This document shows, piece by piece, positions 32,685 through 42,031 of a stretch of DNA of 53,818 nucleotides. The notes beneath the pieces were generated by a model. That model searched no databases. It was not told the origin of the DNA and was given only the letters and a program-made list of their open reading frames with translations. Each line of letters begins with the position of its first letter. Position 1 is the first letter of the stretch. The stretch spans positions 1 through 53,818 of the forward strand of contig JAFXOI010000039.1 in assembly GCA_017528825.1 (NCBI GenBank), read 5' to 3'. The translations under genes and the position numbers were made by a program. This DNA comes from Elusimicrobiaceae bacterium. GTDB lineage: Bacteria; Elusimicrobiota; Elusimicrobia; Elusimicrobiales; Elusimicrobiaceae.

Positions 32685-32721
32685 TTTTATGAGGTTAAAC
32701 TTATTATCCTAGGAGACAAAA

Positions 32722-32946
32722 ATGGCTGTTAAGAAAACCGTAAAAAAAGTAGCCGCTAAAAAACCGGCTAAAAAAGTAGTAAAAAAAGTAGCTGCTAAAA
32801 AACCGGCTAAAAAAGTAGCAAAAAAAGCTTGCAAAAAAGCTTGTGCTAAAAAAGCCACCAAAAAAGTAGTAAAAAAAGTAGCTGCTAAAAAACCGGCTAA
32901 AAAAGTAGCCAAAAAACCGGCCAAAAAAGTAGCCAAAAAGAAATAA
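32722..32946 (+). CDS. Histone H1-like Lys/Ala/Pro repeat protein
   Basis: 74 aa composed almost wholly of KKVAAKKPAK-type repeats; over half the residues are Lys, with Ala, Val and Pro. Two Cys lie in KKACKKACAKK. It resembles the C-terminal tail of histone H1 and bacterial HctB/AlgP-type nucleoid proteins, and should bind DNA without sequence preference. The coding sequence is internally repetitive (AAAAAAGTAGC-type units), so repeat number may vary between strains. It converges on recA. Confidence 0.85.
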   Translation: MAVKKTVKKVAAKKPAKKVVKKVAAKKPAKKVAKKACKKACAKKATKKVVKKVAAKKPAKKVAKKPAKKVAKKK

Positions 32947-32960
32947 TTTAGTACAGACAC

Positions 32961-32990
32961 AAAAACCCCGCTCAACCGAGCGGGGTTTTT
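32961..32990. terminator. Bidirectional terminator, H1-like gene and recA
   Basis: AAAAACCCCGCTC pairs with GAGCGGGGTTTTT (13 bp), loop AACC. Confidence 0.92.
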
Positions 32991-33007
32991 TATTTAAGAT
33001 AAGACTC

Positions 33008-34057
33008 TTATTTCTTAGCAGTTTTCTTTTCGGCTTTTTCTTCTTCGCCGGCGGCGCTGCCGTCATAATGGTGGCCGAGATATTTGACATAGAGCTTGTC
33101 TTCAATTTCGGCCGCGAGTTGCGGATTATCTTTTAAGTACTGGCGGGCATTTTCAGCGCCTTGGCCCAGTTTTTCATCGCCGTATAAAAACCAGCTGCCG
33201 CTTTTTTCCAAGATGCCGCTTTCTACACCTTTATCCAAGATACATGCCTCGCGGGAAATACCTTCGTTGTGTAGCATCGTAAATTCGGCTTGGCGGTACG
33301 GGGGGGCTACTTTGTTCTTAGTTACCTTAGCGCGCACCCGGGTACCGATAATTTCGTCACCTTTTTTCAAGTTCTCAATGCGGCGCACATCGATACGTAC
33401 CGAGGAGTAAAATTTCAAAGCCAAGCCGCCCGGCGTGGTTTCGGGGTTGCCGAACATAATGCCAATTTTTTGGCGCAGCTGGTTAATAAAAATAATACTC
33501 GTTTTAGTCTTATTCAAAATGCTGGTCAGTTTGCGCAGCGCTTGGCTCATTAAGCGCGCTTGCAGACCCACGTGAGAATCTCCCATTTCGCCTTCAATTT
33601 CCGCTTGCGGAACAAGGGCGGCTACGGAGTCTATAATAATTAAATCAATCGCACCGGAGCGGACTAATTTTTCTGCAATTTCCAAGGCTTGTTCTCCGCT
33701 ATCGGGTTGTGAAATTAACAGTTCATCTACATTGACGCCGATAGACGATGCATACACCGGGTCCAACGCATGTTCGGCATCAATAAATGCTACCACACCG
33801 CCGTGTTTTTGCGCACTGGCGGCACAATGCAAGGATAAAGTAGTTTTACCGCCGGCTTCCGGCCCATAAATTTCAATGACACGTCCGCGGGGAATACCGC
33901 CTACGCCCAAAGCTAAATCCAAAGATAAAGCCCCTGTCGGGATAGCATCTACTTTTTTCACATTAGCAGAGCCCAAGGTGGTAATTGCTTCTTTGCCGAA
34001 GGCTTTTTCAATTTGGCCCAAGGCTAAATCTAAGGCTTTTTGTTTGTTTGCGTCCAT
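33008..34057 (-). CDS. recA: Recombinase A
   Basis: 349 aa. The core shows GPEAGGKT (Walker A, about 65-72, a slight variant of GPESSGKT), [40 protein letters not shown] (Walker B and loop L1 entry) and [20 protein letters not shown] (loop L2). The acidic/basic tail is [15 protein letters not shown]. It forms filaments on single-stranded DNA for recombination and SOS induction. GGAGGA precedes the ATG. It begins 22 nt after clpC, so the two are likely co-transcribed. Confidence 0.98.
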   Translation of the reverse strand: MDANKQKALDLALGQIEKAFGKEAITTLGSANVKKVDAIPTGALSLDLALGVGGIPRGRVIEIYGPEAGGKTTLSLHCAASAQKHGGVVAFIDAEHALDPVYASSIGVNVDELLISQPDSGEQALEIAEKLVRSGAIDLIIIDSVAALVPQAEIEGEMGDSHVGLQARLMSQALRKLTSILNKTKTSIIFINQLRQKIGIMFGNPETTPGGLALKFYSSVRIDVRRIENLKKGDEIIGTRVRAKVTKNKVAPPYRQAEFTMLHNEGISREACILDKGVESGILEKSGSWFLYGDEKLGQGAENARQYLKDNPQLAAEIEDKLYVKYLGHHYDGSAAGEEEKAEKKTAKK

Positions 34058-34079
34058 AATTCCTCCGATGATTAAATGG

Positions 34080-36593
34080 TTAGGCTGTCACGGTTTGTGC
34101 AGCGGGACTGAACCCCAATGCATGGGTATCTTGGTTAAAGTCTACCAAAATTTTACCTTGCGCGGGGGACGGATTTTTCAAAATATACTCTGCCAACGGG
34201 TCTTCTAATAAACGTTGTACAGTACGTAGTAGCGGCCGGGCACCGTATTTTTCATCAAAACCGTTTTCGATTAAATAATCCTTCGCGGCATCGGTAAATT
34301 CTAAGGTCAGCTGGCGGTCAGATAATTTAGCTTGCACTTTGCTGAGCAGTAAATCCAAAATCTGGCGCGTATGCGTTTTTGTTAATGCATGGAACACGAC
34401 GATTTCATCAATACGGTTAATAAATTCCGGATTGAACGTTTTTTTGACAGCTTGCATCACGTGTTCTTGCATTACTTGATGTTGTTTCTCGTCAGTTGTG
34501 GTGGCCGTAAACCCTAGGGAAGAACCTTTATTGGTAATATCCCGCGCGCCTACGTTGGAGGTCATAATAATCACACAGTTTTTGAAGCTGACGTGGTGAC
34601 CTAAATTGTCCGTCAATGCTCCTTCATCCAACACTTGCAGCAGGATATTATAAATGTCCGGATGAGCTTTTTCCAGTTCGTCTAATACGACTACACTATA
34701 TGGGCGGCGGCGTACGGCCTCGGTCAATTGACCGCCTTCTTCATAACCTACATAGCCCGGAGGGGCCCCAATCAAGCGTGAGACCGCAAATTTTTCCATG
34801 TATTCGGACATGTCAATGCGTACCATGGCCTCTTCATCGCCGAATAAGAAAGCGGCTAAACTTTTGGCCAGTTCCGTTTTTCCTACTCCGGTCGGTCCCA
34901 AGAATAAAAATCCGCCAATTGGCCGATGCGGATTACCTAAACCGGTGCGGTTGCGGCGGATGGCTTGCGACACGGCACGCACGGCCTCTTCTTGGCCGAT
35001 AATGCGCTGGTGCAAGTGTTCTTCCATGTGTAAAATCTTATCGGTTTCACTTTGTGTCAGGCGTGTTACCGGAATGCCAGTCCACTTGCTGGCCACTAGT
35101 GCAATATCTTCGTAAGTGACCTGTATCTTTTGGGAAGCCTGTTCCGTTTTCCAATCCAATTTGGCCTGCTCTAATTGCTTTTTCAAATCTTCTTCGGTTG
35201 TTTTTAGCTGGGCCGCTTTCTCAAATTGTTTCTCACGCAAAGCCTGATCTTTGTTTTCTACCGCTTGTTGATATTTATGTTGCAAATCTCGAATGGATTG
35301 CGGTAAGGAAGCGTTTTTAAGCCGTGCGCGGGCCCCGGCCTCATCGAATAAATCGATGGCTTTATCCGGTTGTGCGCGGTCGGTAATATAGCGGTCGGCT
35401 ATGGCGGCAGCGGCTTGCACGGCATCATCGGTGTATTCTACGTGATGATGGGTTTCGTACCCGGCCCGTATACCTTTCAAAATACGCACGGTTTCTTCCA
35501 CATCCGGCGGTTCTACGGTGACAGGTTGAAAACGGCGCTCGAAGGCACTATCTGACTCAATATACTTGCGATATTCGTCAAAGGTGGTGGCCCCGATGCA
35601 TTGAATTTCTCCGCGGGCTAATGCCGGCTTGAGCATATTGGAAGCATCCATGGAACCTTCGGCGGCTCCGGCCCCGATGAGGGTGTGCAGTTCATCAATA
35701 AAGATAATGACGTTGCCTGCTTGGGCCGCCTCATCAATAATATTTTTCAATCGTTGTTCAAATTCGCCGCGGTATTTCGTGCCGGCTACTACGGAAGCCA
35801 AATCCAAGGCTAATAAACGTTTGTCTTCCAAAACGGAAATATCGCCGGAAGCCATTTTTTGGGCCAGCCCTTCTACAATGGCGGTTTTACCTACGCCGGG
35901 CTCACCCAGCAGTACAGGATTATTTTTGGTTCGGCGGGCCAAAATTTGCACCAATCGTTCGATTTCCTTTTCCCGCCCAATAACCGGGTCTAATGCGTTT
36001 TTAGCGGCTAGAGCCGTTAAATCACGGGTATATTCATCCAAAGTGGGGGTTTTGCTTTTTTGTGCGGAGTGGCTAGCCGGTTGAAAAGAGGGGGCTTCCG
36101 TTTCTTCTTCCTCCTCTTCTTCGGGAGAAACCGGTTCTTGCAGGTCTTGCGGCTGAGCCCCTTCCAAAAAGTTAAGGGTGGTTTCGCGTAAAGCGGTCAG
36201 AGTAACATTTAGGTTTTGCAAAATGGTTACAGCCATCCCTTCTTCTTCGCGGGCCAGCCCCAACACGATGTGCTCTGTGCCGATCGTTTCGCTACCGAGG
36301 GATTGGGATTCTTCCACCGCATATTCCAACACCTTTTTGGCACGTGGCGTGAAAGGAATTTCTCCTAGCAACATGACCGCATCTCCCATGCCTACCATCT
36401 TTTCAATTTCCAGGCGTACCTGGCGAAAGGTGATGCCCAAAGAAGTTAAAATTTTATTGGATACAGTGCCGTTTAAGGCGGTGAGTCCTAACAAAATGTG
36501 TTCGGTACCTACATAATCGTGATTGAGCCGTTTGGCTTCCTCTTGCGCAATCAAAATAATTTTTTGCGCATTTTCCGTAAATCGTTTAGCCAT
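34080..36593 (-). CDS. clpC: ATP-dependent Clp protease ATPase subunit ClpC
   Basis: 837 aa, a two-ring AAA+ unfoldase. N-terminal Clp_N double repeat ([28 protein letters not shown]), first AAA with GEPGVGKT (about 229-236) and Walker [14 protein letters not shown], a middle coiled coil with a UVR-like segment ([17 protein letters not shown]), second AAA with GPTGVGKT (about 565-572), and a C-terminal ClpB-D2-small domain. A ClpP-binding loop of the IGF/LGF type is expected near SLGFTA. It unfolds proteins for ClpP; ClpP is not in the window. AGAGG lies 7 nt before the ATG. Confidence 0.95.
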   Translation of the reverse strand: MAKRFTENAQKIILIAQEEAKRLNHDYVGTEHILLGLTALNGTVSNKILTSLGITFRQVRLEIEKMVGMGDAVMLLGEIPFTPRAKKVLEYAVEESQSLGSETIGTEHIVLGLAREEEGMAVTILQNLNVTLTALRETTLNFLEGAQPQDLQEPVSPEEEEEEETEAPSFQPASHSAQKSKTPTLDEYTRDLTALAAKNALDPVIGREKEIERLVQILARRTKNNPVLLGEPGVGKTAIVEGLAQKMASGDISVLEDKRLLALDLASVVAGTKYRGEFEQRLKNIIDEAAQAGNVIIFIDELHTLIGAGAAEGSMDASNMLKPALARGEIQCIGATTFDEYRKYIESDSAFERRFQPVTVEPPDVEETVRILKGIRAGYETHHHVEYTDDAVQAAAAIADRYITDRAQPDKAIDLFDEAGARARLKNASLPQSIRDLQHKYQQAVENKDQALREKQFEKAAQLKTTEEDLKKQLEQAKLDWKTEQASQKIQVTYEDIALVASKWTGIPVTRLTQSETDKILHMEEHLHQRIIGQEEAVRAVSQAIRRNRTGLGNPHRPIGGFLFLGPTGVGKTELAKSLAAFLFGDEEAMVRIDMSEYMEKFAVSRLIGAPPGYVGYEEGGQLTEAVRRRPYSVVVLDELEKAHPDIYNILLQVLDEGALTDNLGHHVSFKNCVIIMTSNVGARDITNKGSSLGFTATTTDEKQHQVMQEHVMQAVKKTFNPEFINRIDEIVVFHALTKTHTRQILDLLLSKVQAKLSDRQLTLEFTDAAKDYLIENGFDEKYGARPLLRTVQRLLEDPLAEYILKNPSPAQGKILVDFNQDTHALGFSPAAQTVTA

Positions 36594-36700
36594 CTAAAAC
36601 CTCTTTTTTACCCCTACTAAAATAGATACACATATTATATAAAATACGTTGCCGGTTGCGCGTGTGTAATCTCGAAACGGATATATAAAAAAAGGGAAAG

Positions 36701-36730
36701 TTGACAAATAACTAATTAATTTTATATAAT
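36701..36730 (+). promoter_or_regulatory. Near-perfect sigma-70 promoter of Tlde1-like gene
   Basis: TTGACA, 18-nt spacer, TATAAT. The leader is about 150 nt, ending in AAGGAG before the GTG start. The stretch 36594-36886 has no gene other than this promoter and leader. Layout parallels the strong promoter plus long leader of the amidase-like gene at 14686. Confidence 0.78.
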
Positions 36731-36886
36731 TAAAAATGATTCTTATTATTTATATACCTCAAAGTATCCTATTTTAGTACTGCTAGCAAGTATCCCACAT
36801 AAGAGTTCGTGAAAGTTTTAGCTTCACCATCACCATCTTGGTAAGCACGCCCCTATTTTTGGAAAATTCGATTAAGGAGAACTAAT

Positions 36887-37594
36887 GTGAATAAACAAAA
36901 TTACCATCCTCAACAGGATGTATTTCGTCTAATTGACGGGAAAAAAGAATCTATACAACCGTATCGTTTCTCTGACGAGCGTGAACGGATGTCCCAGCCC
37001 AAAAAGCAAGCGGCTACGGGTACTCATATTGAATCCATTATGTTTGATGGCAAAACGTTAACGACAACGGCTGTAAATGATCAAGGAGAAAAAACAATAC
37101 AACAGCTTCCAGCGGTATCGGGGTTAAACCCGGAGAAACCGTTTAGTTATTCTCCTTTAAGACAGCGTTTGCCCGATAGAGGCCCTATTCCGGAAGGAAA
37201 TTACTTCGTTAATCCGCAAAAGATACAAAAACCCACTTTGGCGCAGGATGTTTTGGGCAGAGTGGGAAAAAAGATTAATAGTGTTTTAGAAACAATACCA
37301 ATAAAGAAAAGAAAATTCCCAACAGGTAGATATCCAGGGGGCAGAACTTCTTGGGGAAATGAAAGAACCCCCATTAAAAATGATCCTGAGGTGACAAAAA
37401 ATACGGGAAGAGATAATTTTTTTATCCATGGGGGAAAAGAACCGGGTAGCGGCGGTTGTATTGATTTGACGAATCATGAAAAATCTTTTTTTGATTTTTT
37501 AAGAAAATATCGCGGCAAAGAGCAAACAGCCGTACCGCTAACGGTAAAATATCCACCGGAACTAACGGGAGAGGATATAATTGATAATTATTAG
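36887..37594 (+). CDS. DUF2778 / Tlde1-like L,D-transpeptidase-fold protein
   Basis: 235 aa from GTG 36887 (AAGGAG 7 nt upstream; the overlapping ATG at 36885 is followed by a stop). No signal peptide. The C-terminal half has RGPIPEGNYFV (98-108), a variable stretch, and NFFIHGGKEPGSGGCIDLT (His181, Cys191). HG...GSxGC is the active site of YkuD-related DUF2778, the family of type VI effector Tlde1 that edits peptidoglycan. The N-terminal 90 residues are polar and may be a trafficking or linker region. A membrane-protein gene follows (37662), as expected for an immunity partner. No type VI genes are present here, so the delivery route is unknown. Confidence 0.75.
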   Translation: MNKQNYHPQQDVFRLIDGKKESIQPYRFSDERERMSQPKKQAATGTHIESIMFDGKTLTTTAVNDQGEKTIQQLPAVSGLNPEKPFSYSPLRQRLPDRGPIPEGNYFVNPQKIQKPTLAQDVLGRVGKKINSVLETIPIKKRKFPTGRYPGGRTSWGNERTPIKNDPEVTKNTGRDNFFIHGGKEPGSGGCIDLTNHEKSFFDFLRKYRGKEQTAVPLTVKYPPELTGEDIIDNY

Positions 37595-37613
37595 TTAAAT
37601 TATTATATAATCT

Positions 37614-37652
37614 AAATAGGGTATATAATATAATTTAAAATATACCCTATTT
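37614..37652 (+). other. 12-bp inverted repeat between effector and membrane gene
   Basis: AAATAGGGTATA and TATACCCTATTT are perfect complements separated by 15 A/T-only bases, just before the GGAGAG of the next gene. It can form a hairpin that affects read-through, or act as an operator for separate expression of the downstream gene. Confidence 0.6.
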
Positions 37653-37661
37653 GGAGAGAGT

Positions 37662-38201
37662 ATGAATAAGAAACAACGGTTGTTTTTTTACGTGTTATGT
37701 TTTCTGTATCTATGGAATCTAACGATGGAACATTATGGTTATCTAGAATTTGTCCATCATACTGCTTATTGGTTTTCTTCTGTCGGTTTTTATGCCTATG
37801 CTATATTTAGTTACTTAGAATTAATTTATATGGTTATCCTGACAGGCTATTTGGGCAGCACGAAAGGAACTTTTGGCCGGAAATTTATGATTTGGTTTTG
37901 GCAGATGTTGCTGTCTTTTATGTTTATAACCCCTTTGTTTCGTATATTTTGTCCCATTTGCACTGGACCAGGAGAATTAGTGCCGCAAGAGGAAACAATT
38001 CAAAGCGCAATCTCAGGTATCCCGTGGGCGGTGTGGTGTCTGTGGGGCTTGTATCATTTATATAAGTATCCGGTGCTTCCACGGGCAGAAAAATATTTTC
38101 ACTGGACGGTAGGTATCTTGTTTGTAATAATTCCCCTTTCTGTGCTTTCGGTATTGTTGTTATGGGATTTGATTACCGATCCAAGCTCCTTTGCCTATTA
38201 A
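37662..38201 (+). CDS. Polytopic membrane protein, immunity candidate
   Basis: 179 aa with five membrane helices (about residues 5-22, 34-65, 80-102, 124-142, 147-172) and FCPICTGPG between helices 3 and 4, a CxxC-like pair. GGAGAG precedes the ATG. No family recognised. Its place directly after a peptidoglycan-editing effector candidate suggests an immunity role. It might equally be an unrelated small membrane protein. Confidence 0.6.
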   Translation: MNKKQRLFFYVLCFLYLWNLTMEHYGYLEFVHHTAYWFSSVGFYAYAIFSYLELIYMVILTGYLGSTKGTFGRKFMIWFWQMLLSFMFITPLFRIFCPICTGPGELVPQEETIQSAISGIPWAVWCLWGLYHLYKYPVLPRAEKYFHWTVGILFVIIPLSVLSVLLLWDLITDPSSFAY

Positions 38202-38220
38202 AAACTTCATCTCTTTTACG

Positions 38221-38243
38221 CCTCGCATTTACTGCGGGGTTTT
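38221..38243 (+). terminator. Terminator after membrane-protein gene
   Basis: CCTCGCA pairs with TGCGGGG (7 bp, one G-U), loop TTTAC, followed by TTTT. Confidence 0.75.
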
Positions 38244-38253
38244 CTATATTTTG

Positions 38254-38259
38254 TATAAT
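38254..38259 (+). promoter_or_regulatory. -10 box of kdsC, leaderless
   Basis: TATAAT ends 6 nt before the ATG at 38266 and follows the terminator directly. No Shine-Dalgarno. Confidence 0.5.
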
Positions 38260-38265
38260 AAAAAT

Positions 38266-38868
38266 ATGAATGAAGAACTCTTGGCGCGTGCGCGCAAAAT
38301 TAAAGTAATTTTGAACGATATAGACGGCATTTGGACCGATGGCAAACTGCATTTCTTCCTAACTGCTGAAGGAAAAGTGGAAGAAATCAAGGCTTTTAAT
38401 GCTCAAGATGGTATTGCCGTGATGTTGTTGCGTGTCGCCGGTCTAAAAAGCGGGGTGATTACGGGTCGCCGCCATGAAACCACTATCTCCCGTGCGCGCA
38501 ATTTAGGCATGGATTATTTTTATCAAGGGTTTTTGACCAAATCAGTGCCATTGGAAGACATTTTGAAACGGGAAGATATCTCTCCGGAAGAAGTAGCCTT
38601 TATGGGAGATGATTTGACGGATTTGCCCGTATTGGAAAAGGTAGGGCTGGCGCTGACCGTGCCCAATGCCGTTCCTCTGGTGCAACAGGCGGCTCATTAC
38701 GTGACTACGCGCCGCGGCGGGGACGGAGCTTATCGTGAAGCGGTAGATTTTATTTTAACTGCCCAAGGCAAAATGCCGCAACTTTTAGAAAATGTGCATA
38801 CAGGTCAGTGGCCTACCGGTGAGAAAAAAACCCTGCAAATCATTACTTCTCAAGAAGGAATTTCATAA
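38266..38868 (+). CDS. kdsC: KDO 8-phosphate phosphatase, HAD family
   Basis: 200 aa from ATG 38266. HAD motif I is NDIDGIWTDG (D18, D20), then NAQDGIAV, VITGRR (motif II), FMGDDLTDL (motif IV) and RRGGDGAYREAVDFIL near the end, typical of KdsC. It makes 3-deoxy-D-manno-octulosonate for lipopolysaccharide, supporting a Gram-negative envelope. Usual VDGV/LTDG reads IDGIWTDG. It starts the kdsC-tmk-holB-metG operon; its stop overlaps the tmk start. Confidence 0.92.
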   Translation: MNEELLARARKIKVILNDIDGIWTDGKLHFFLTAEGKVEEIKAFNAQDGIAVMLLRVAGLKSGVITGRRHETTISRARNLGMDYFYQGFLTKSVPLEDILKREDISPEEVAFMGDDLTDLPVLEKVGLALTVPNAVPLVQQAAHYVTTRRGGDGAYREAVDFILTAQGKMPQLLENVHTGQWPTGEKKTLQIITSQEGIS

Positions 38869-39497
38869 TGAAAGGAAAATTTATTGTTTTAGAAGGGCCG
38901 GATCGGTGCGGTAAATCCACGCAGGCCAAGTTACTATATAATTATTTGTTGTCGCAAGGATTTGACGTGGTTTTAACGCGCGAGCCGGGGGGCACCTTCA
39001 CCGCGGAAAAAATCCGACAGATAGTACTGGAGCCGGAATTAGATGTGCGTCCGATGGCAGAACTATTGTTATATGAAGCCAGCCGCGCCCAACATACGCA
39101 AGAAAAAATTATTCCGGCCTTAGAAGAAGGAAAAATCGTTATTTGCGAACGCTATACGATGTCCACTTGCGCCTATCAAGGCTATGCTCGCGGAATAGAT
39201 TTGAAACTCATTCAGACGGTCAATGAAATTGCCACTACCGGTTTGCAGCCGGATTTAACCTTGGTATTTTTGATGTCAGATAAATATTTTTCGTCCCGTG
39301 GGGAGTATTTGTTTTCGGATCGTTTGGAACGGGAAGATTTAGAATTTAGGCAACATATGCGTCAAGGATATAAGAGCCTGGTCGCTTCTACCCCGCATGC
39401 CCATTTAATAGATGCGGACGGAGAGGTGGAATCTATTCACCAACAAGTGGTAGGATTGTTAGAAAAATATAAGATATGTCCTTCCGTGAAATCTTAA
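38868..39497 (+). CDS. tmk: Thymidylate kinase
   Basis: 209 aa. P-loop EGPDRCGKSTQAKLL, DR/E-R loop TREPGGT, a lid with ASRAQHTQ, and ICERYTMSTCAYQG (the ERY substrate motif). It phosphorylates dTMP to dTDP. The 3' end overlaps holB by 22 nt. AAGGA lies upstream within kdsC. Confidence 0.96.
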   Translation: MKGKFIVLEGPDRCGKSTQAKLLYNYLLSQGFDVVLTREPGGTFTAEKIRQIVLEPELDVRPMAELLLYEASRAQHTQEKIIPALEEGKIVICERYTMSTCAYQGYARGIDLKLIQTVNEIATTGLQPDLTLVFLMSDKYFSSRGEYLFSDRLEREDLEFRQHMRQGYKSLVASTPHAHLIDADGEVESIHQQVVGLLEKYKICPSVKS

Positions 39498-40474
39498 ATC
39501 AATCAGCGGCGATAGCCTATCTGCAAAAGAGTGTGCGCGGCCATGTGCCGCCGGCAATGTTGTTTTGCGGGCCTTCGGGCGTGGGCAAGAAAAAAACCGC
39601 CTTGGAAGTGGCAAAAGCATTAAATTGTTTGGATGAACAAGCTCGGGCCCAGGGGGACAGTTGCGGAGTCTGTGCGCATTGTAAAGCCATTGAGCAAGGC
39701 ACATACGCAGATGTAGTAGTGGCAGATTTTCTGTATCAGGCGCGTCTGGAACTAAAAAAAGAGCCTTCGGATAAGGCATACGCAGAAGAACTGGAGAAAG
39801 AGCTGGCCAAGCAACAGCGTATTAAAGTGGACACGATCCGTGATATCACGGCTAAAAGTCAGCAAAAAAGTGCGGTCGGCGGTTGGAAAATTTTTATTGT
39901 AGATGAAGCCCAAAGTATGCAGGCCGAAGCGGCCAATGCTCTCTTGAAATTTATTGAAGAACCGCCGCAAAAAACAATTTGGATTTTGCTGACAGATAAA
40001 AAATCGGCCATGCTCAAAACGATTTTATCCCGTTGCCAGCTTTTGCAATTTGCACCTCTGCCGGTGGAAACGGTAGAACAATTGTTGCGGCAAGTACAAC
40101 CCGACATTGCAGATCCGTCTTTAGCAGCGCAGTATGCAGCCGGTTCTCTCACGCGGGCTTTGCGTGCGGCACAAGCGTTGGAAGTATTGCAGACTACGGA
40201 GCAGGGAGCTACATGGCCGGCCGCGGTAGCCGCTGGCTTGTCTCGCACCGTAGCGGTAGCTAGGCAAGAAGCCCAAGCGGTGTTGGATATTTTGATATTG
40301 GCTTTGCACCGTCAATGGACACACGCCGATGGGCAACAACGTATCGTTTTACAGCAATTATTACAAAAAATGGAGTCTTACAAAACAGCTGTATTGCGCA
40401 ATGTATCACCGGCACTGGTACTGGAAACAGCTTTGATGTGCATTACGCAACGAAAAATATCAATTTTTGAATAA
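39476..40474 (+). CDS. holB: DNA polymerase III delta' subunit
   Basis: 332 aa clamp-loader subunit. It has a Walker A-like GPSGVGKKKTA, a zinc-binding set CGVCAHCKA (with an upstream Cys), FIVDEAQSMQAEAANALLKFIEEPP and TILSRCQ (the sensor 1 SRC motif). Delta' loads the sliding clamp with tau and delta. The C-terminal part is a helical collar domain. It overlaps tmk and is followed by metG 10 nt after the stop; tmk-holB adjacency is common. Confidence 0.93.
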   Translation: MSFREILNQSAAIAYLQKSVRGHVPPAMLFCGPSGVGKKKTALEVAKALNCLDEQARAQGDSCGVCAHCKAIEQGTYADVVVADFLYQARLELKKEPSDKAYAEELEKELAKQQRIKVDTIRDITAKSQQKSAVGGWKIFIVDEAQSMQAEAANALLKFIEEPPQKTIWILLTDKKSAMLKTILSRCQLLQFAPLPVETVEQLLRQVQPDIADPSLAAQYAAGSLTRALRAAQALEVLQTTEQGATWPAAVAAGLSRTVAVARQEAQAVLDILILALHRQWTHADGQQRIVLQQLLQKMESYKTAVLRNVSPALVLETALMCITQRKISIFE

Positions 40475-40484
40475 TGGAGTATTT

Positions 40485-41990
40485 ATGAGCAAAAAATTCT
40501 TTATTACCACCCCCATCTATTATGTCAATTCCGTGCCGCATATCGGGCATGCCTATACGACGATTGCCTTAGATATTTTGGCGCGTTATAAACGCCAACA
40601 GGGTGCAGACGTACATTTTCTGACCGGAACCGATGAACACGGTGCCAACATTGAAAAATCGGCCGCGGCCAAAGGGGTCAGCCCCAAAGAATGGACGGAC
40701 CAAATTTCCGCCCAGTATCGCCAGATGTGGAAAGATTTGAATATTTCCTACGACGATTTTATCCGCACCACCGATGCTAAGCATGAGCAAGTGGTGCAAG
40801 CCGTGTTTGAAAAACTGCTCAAACAAGGCGATATTTATAAAGGTTCTTACAGCGGAAAATACTGCCTCTCATGCGAGCAGTATTACGATGAAAGCGAAAT
40901 GTTGGAAGGCGGATTGTGCCCGGTGCATAAACGCCCGCTGACGGAAATTCACGAAGAAACTTATTTCTTCAAACTTTCCAAATATGAGCAGCCGCTACTT
41001 AAATTTTACGCCGAACATCCGGACTTTTTAAGCCCCAAATATCGCGCCAACGAAATTTTAAGTTTTGTCAAAGGCGGCCTGCGTGATTTATCTGTTACGC
41101 GCACTAAGGTCAAATGGGGCGTGCCCGTCCCATCCGATCCGGCCCATACGGTGTATGTGTGGTTTGACGCGCTGATTAACTATATTTCCGCCACGGGAGC
41201 GGGTACGATTTTGTGTGAGGATAAAACCTTGCACACCGAGCATTTGAAAAAAATCGGTGCGGAGAAATTTGAAGATTTTTGGCCGGCTGATCTACATTTG
41301 GTCGGTAAAGAAATTTTCCGCTTTCACAGCGTGATTTGGCCGGCTATGCTCATGGCGCTTGGCTTGCCGCTTCCCACCAAAGTGTTTGCGCATGGTTGGT
41401 GGACGGTAGAAGGGGAGAAAATGTCCAAATCTTTGGGCAATGTAGTTAACCCCGTGGAACTGGCACAAAAATACGGCGTGGACCCGGTGCGCGCCTTCTT
41501 ATTTAGAGAAGTACCGTTTGGCCAAGACGGCGATTTTTCCATGCAGAGTTTCAAAAACCGCTACAATTCCGATTTGGCCAATAATATCGGCAATCTTTTG
41601 TCGCGCACGCTGAATATGGCGGCAAAAAATGTGGGAGAGTTGCCAGAGGCGGCGGGCGCGGGTTCTGACGTAGAGAAAAACGCGTTGGAAACGGCCAAAG
41701 CCATAGACGGATTTTACAATGAACTGGCTTTTGATAAGGTACTGGAAAGCATTTACGGTTTTGCCGGCGAACTTAATAAACTGGTCAATGACAAAAAACC
41801 GTGGGAACTGGCTAAAACCGATCCGGCCGCCGCAAAAGAAATTTTGTTACAATTAGTGTGCGGACTACGCTTTATCGCGCAATGGATAGAGCCGTTTATG
41901 CCGACGGTTGCAGCAGAAATGAAACGGCGCTTGGCGGCGGGCAAAATTGAAAAATACGCTCCGCTGTTCCCGCGTTTAGAGGAGAAATAA
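40485..41990 (+). CDS. metG: Methionyl-tRNA synthetase
   Basis: 501 aa from ATG 40485, chosen for GGAG 8 nt upstream and the conserved KFFITTPIYYVNSVPHIGHAYT start; a start six codons earlier adds unconserved residues. HIGH motif is HIGH, KMSKS motif is KMSKSLGN. A zinc knuckle is visible as CLSCEQYY...CPVH. No C-terminal tRNA-binding domain, as in many short MetRS forms. Last gene of the kdsC operon; the structured RNA at 42032 follows. Confidence 0.97.
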   Translation: MSKKFFITTPIYYVNSVPHIGHAYTTIALDILARYKRQQGADVHFLTGTDEHGANIEKSAAAKGVSPKEWTDQISAQYRQMWKDLNISYDDFIRTTDAKHEQVVQAVFEKLLKQGDIYKGSYSGKYCLSCEQYYDESEMLEGGLCPVHKRPLTEIHEETYFFKLSKYEQPLLKFYAEHPDFLSPKYRANEILSFVKGGLRDLSVTRTKVKWGVPVPSDPAHTVYVWFDALINYISATGAGTILCEDKTLHTEHLKKIGAEKFEDFWPADLHLVGKEIFRFHSVIWPAMLMALGLPLPTKVFAHGWWTVEGEKMSKSLGNVVNPVELAQKYGVDPVRAFLFREVPFGQDGDFSMQSFKNRYNSDLANNIGNLLSRTLNMAAKNVGELPEAAGAGSDVEKNALETAKAIDGFYNELAFDKVLESIYGFAGELNKLVNDKKPWELAKTDPAAAKEILLQLVCGLRFIAQWIEPFMPTVAAEMKRRLAAGKIEKYAPLFPRLEEK

Positions 41991-42031
41991 AAAAAGAATA
42001 ACATTTACAATTTGAAGATTATTTGTTGGAA

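Noticed and set aside
32722-32946. CRISPR-like repeat array
   Set aside because: The repeats are in-frame codon repeats for Lys/Ala/Pro without spacers; no cas genes or other array found in the window.
32709-33105. Long minus-strand reading frames opposite the H1-like gene (Phe/Ala repeats)
   Set aside because: They are the mirror of the Lys-repeat gene; the plus-strand frame has a promoter, ribosome site and terminator.
34616-36516. Plus-strand frames opposite clpC
   Set aside because: Antisense to a complete ClpC gene; composition typical of complement translation.
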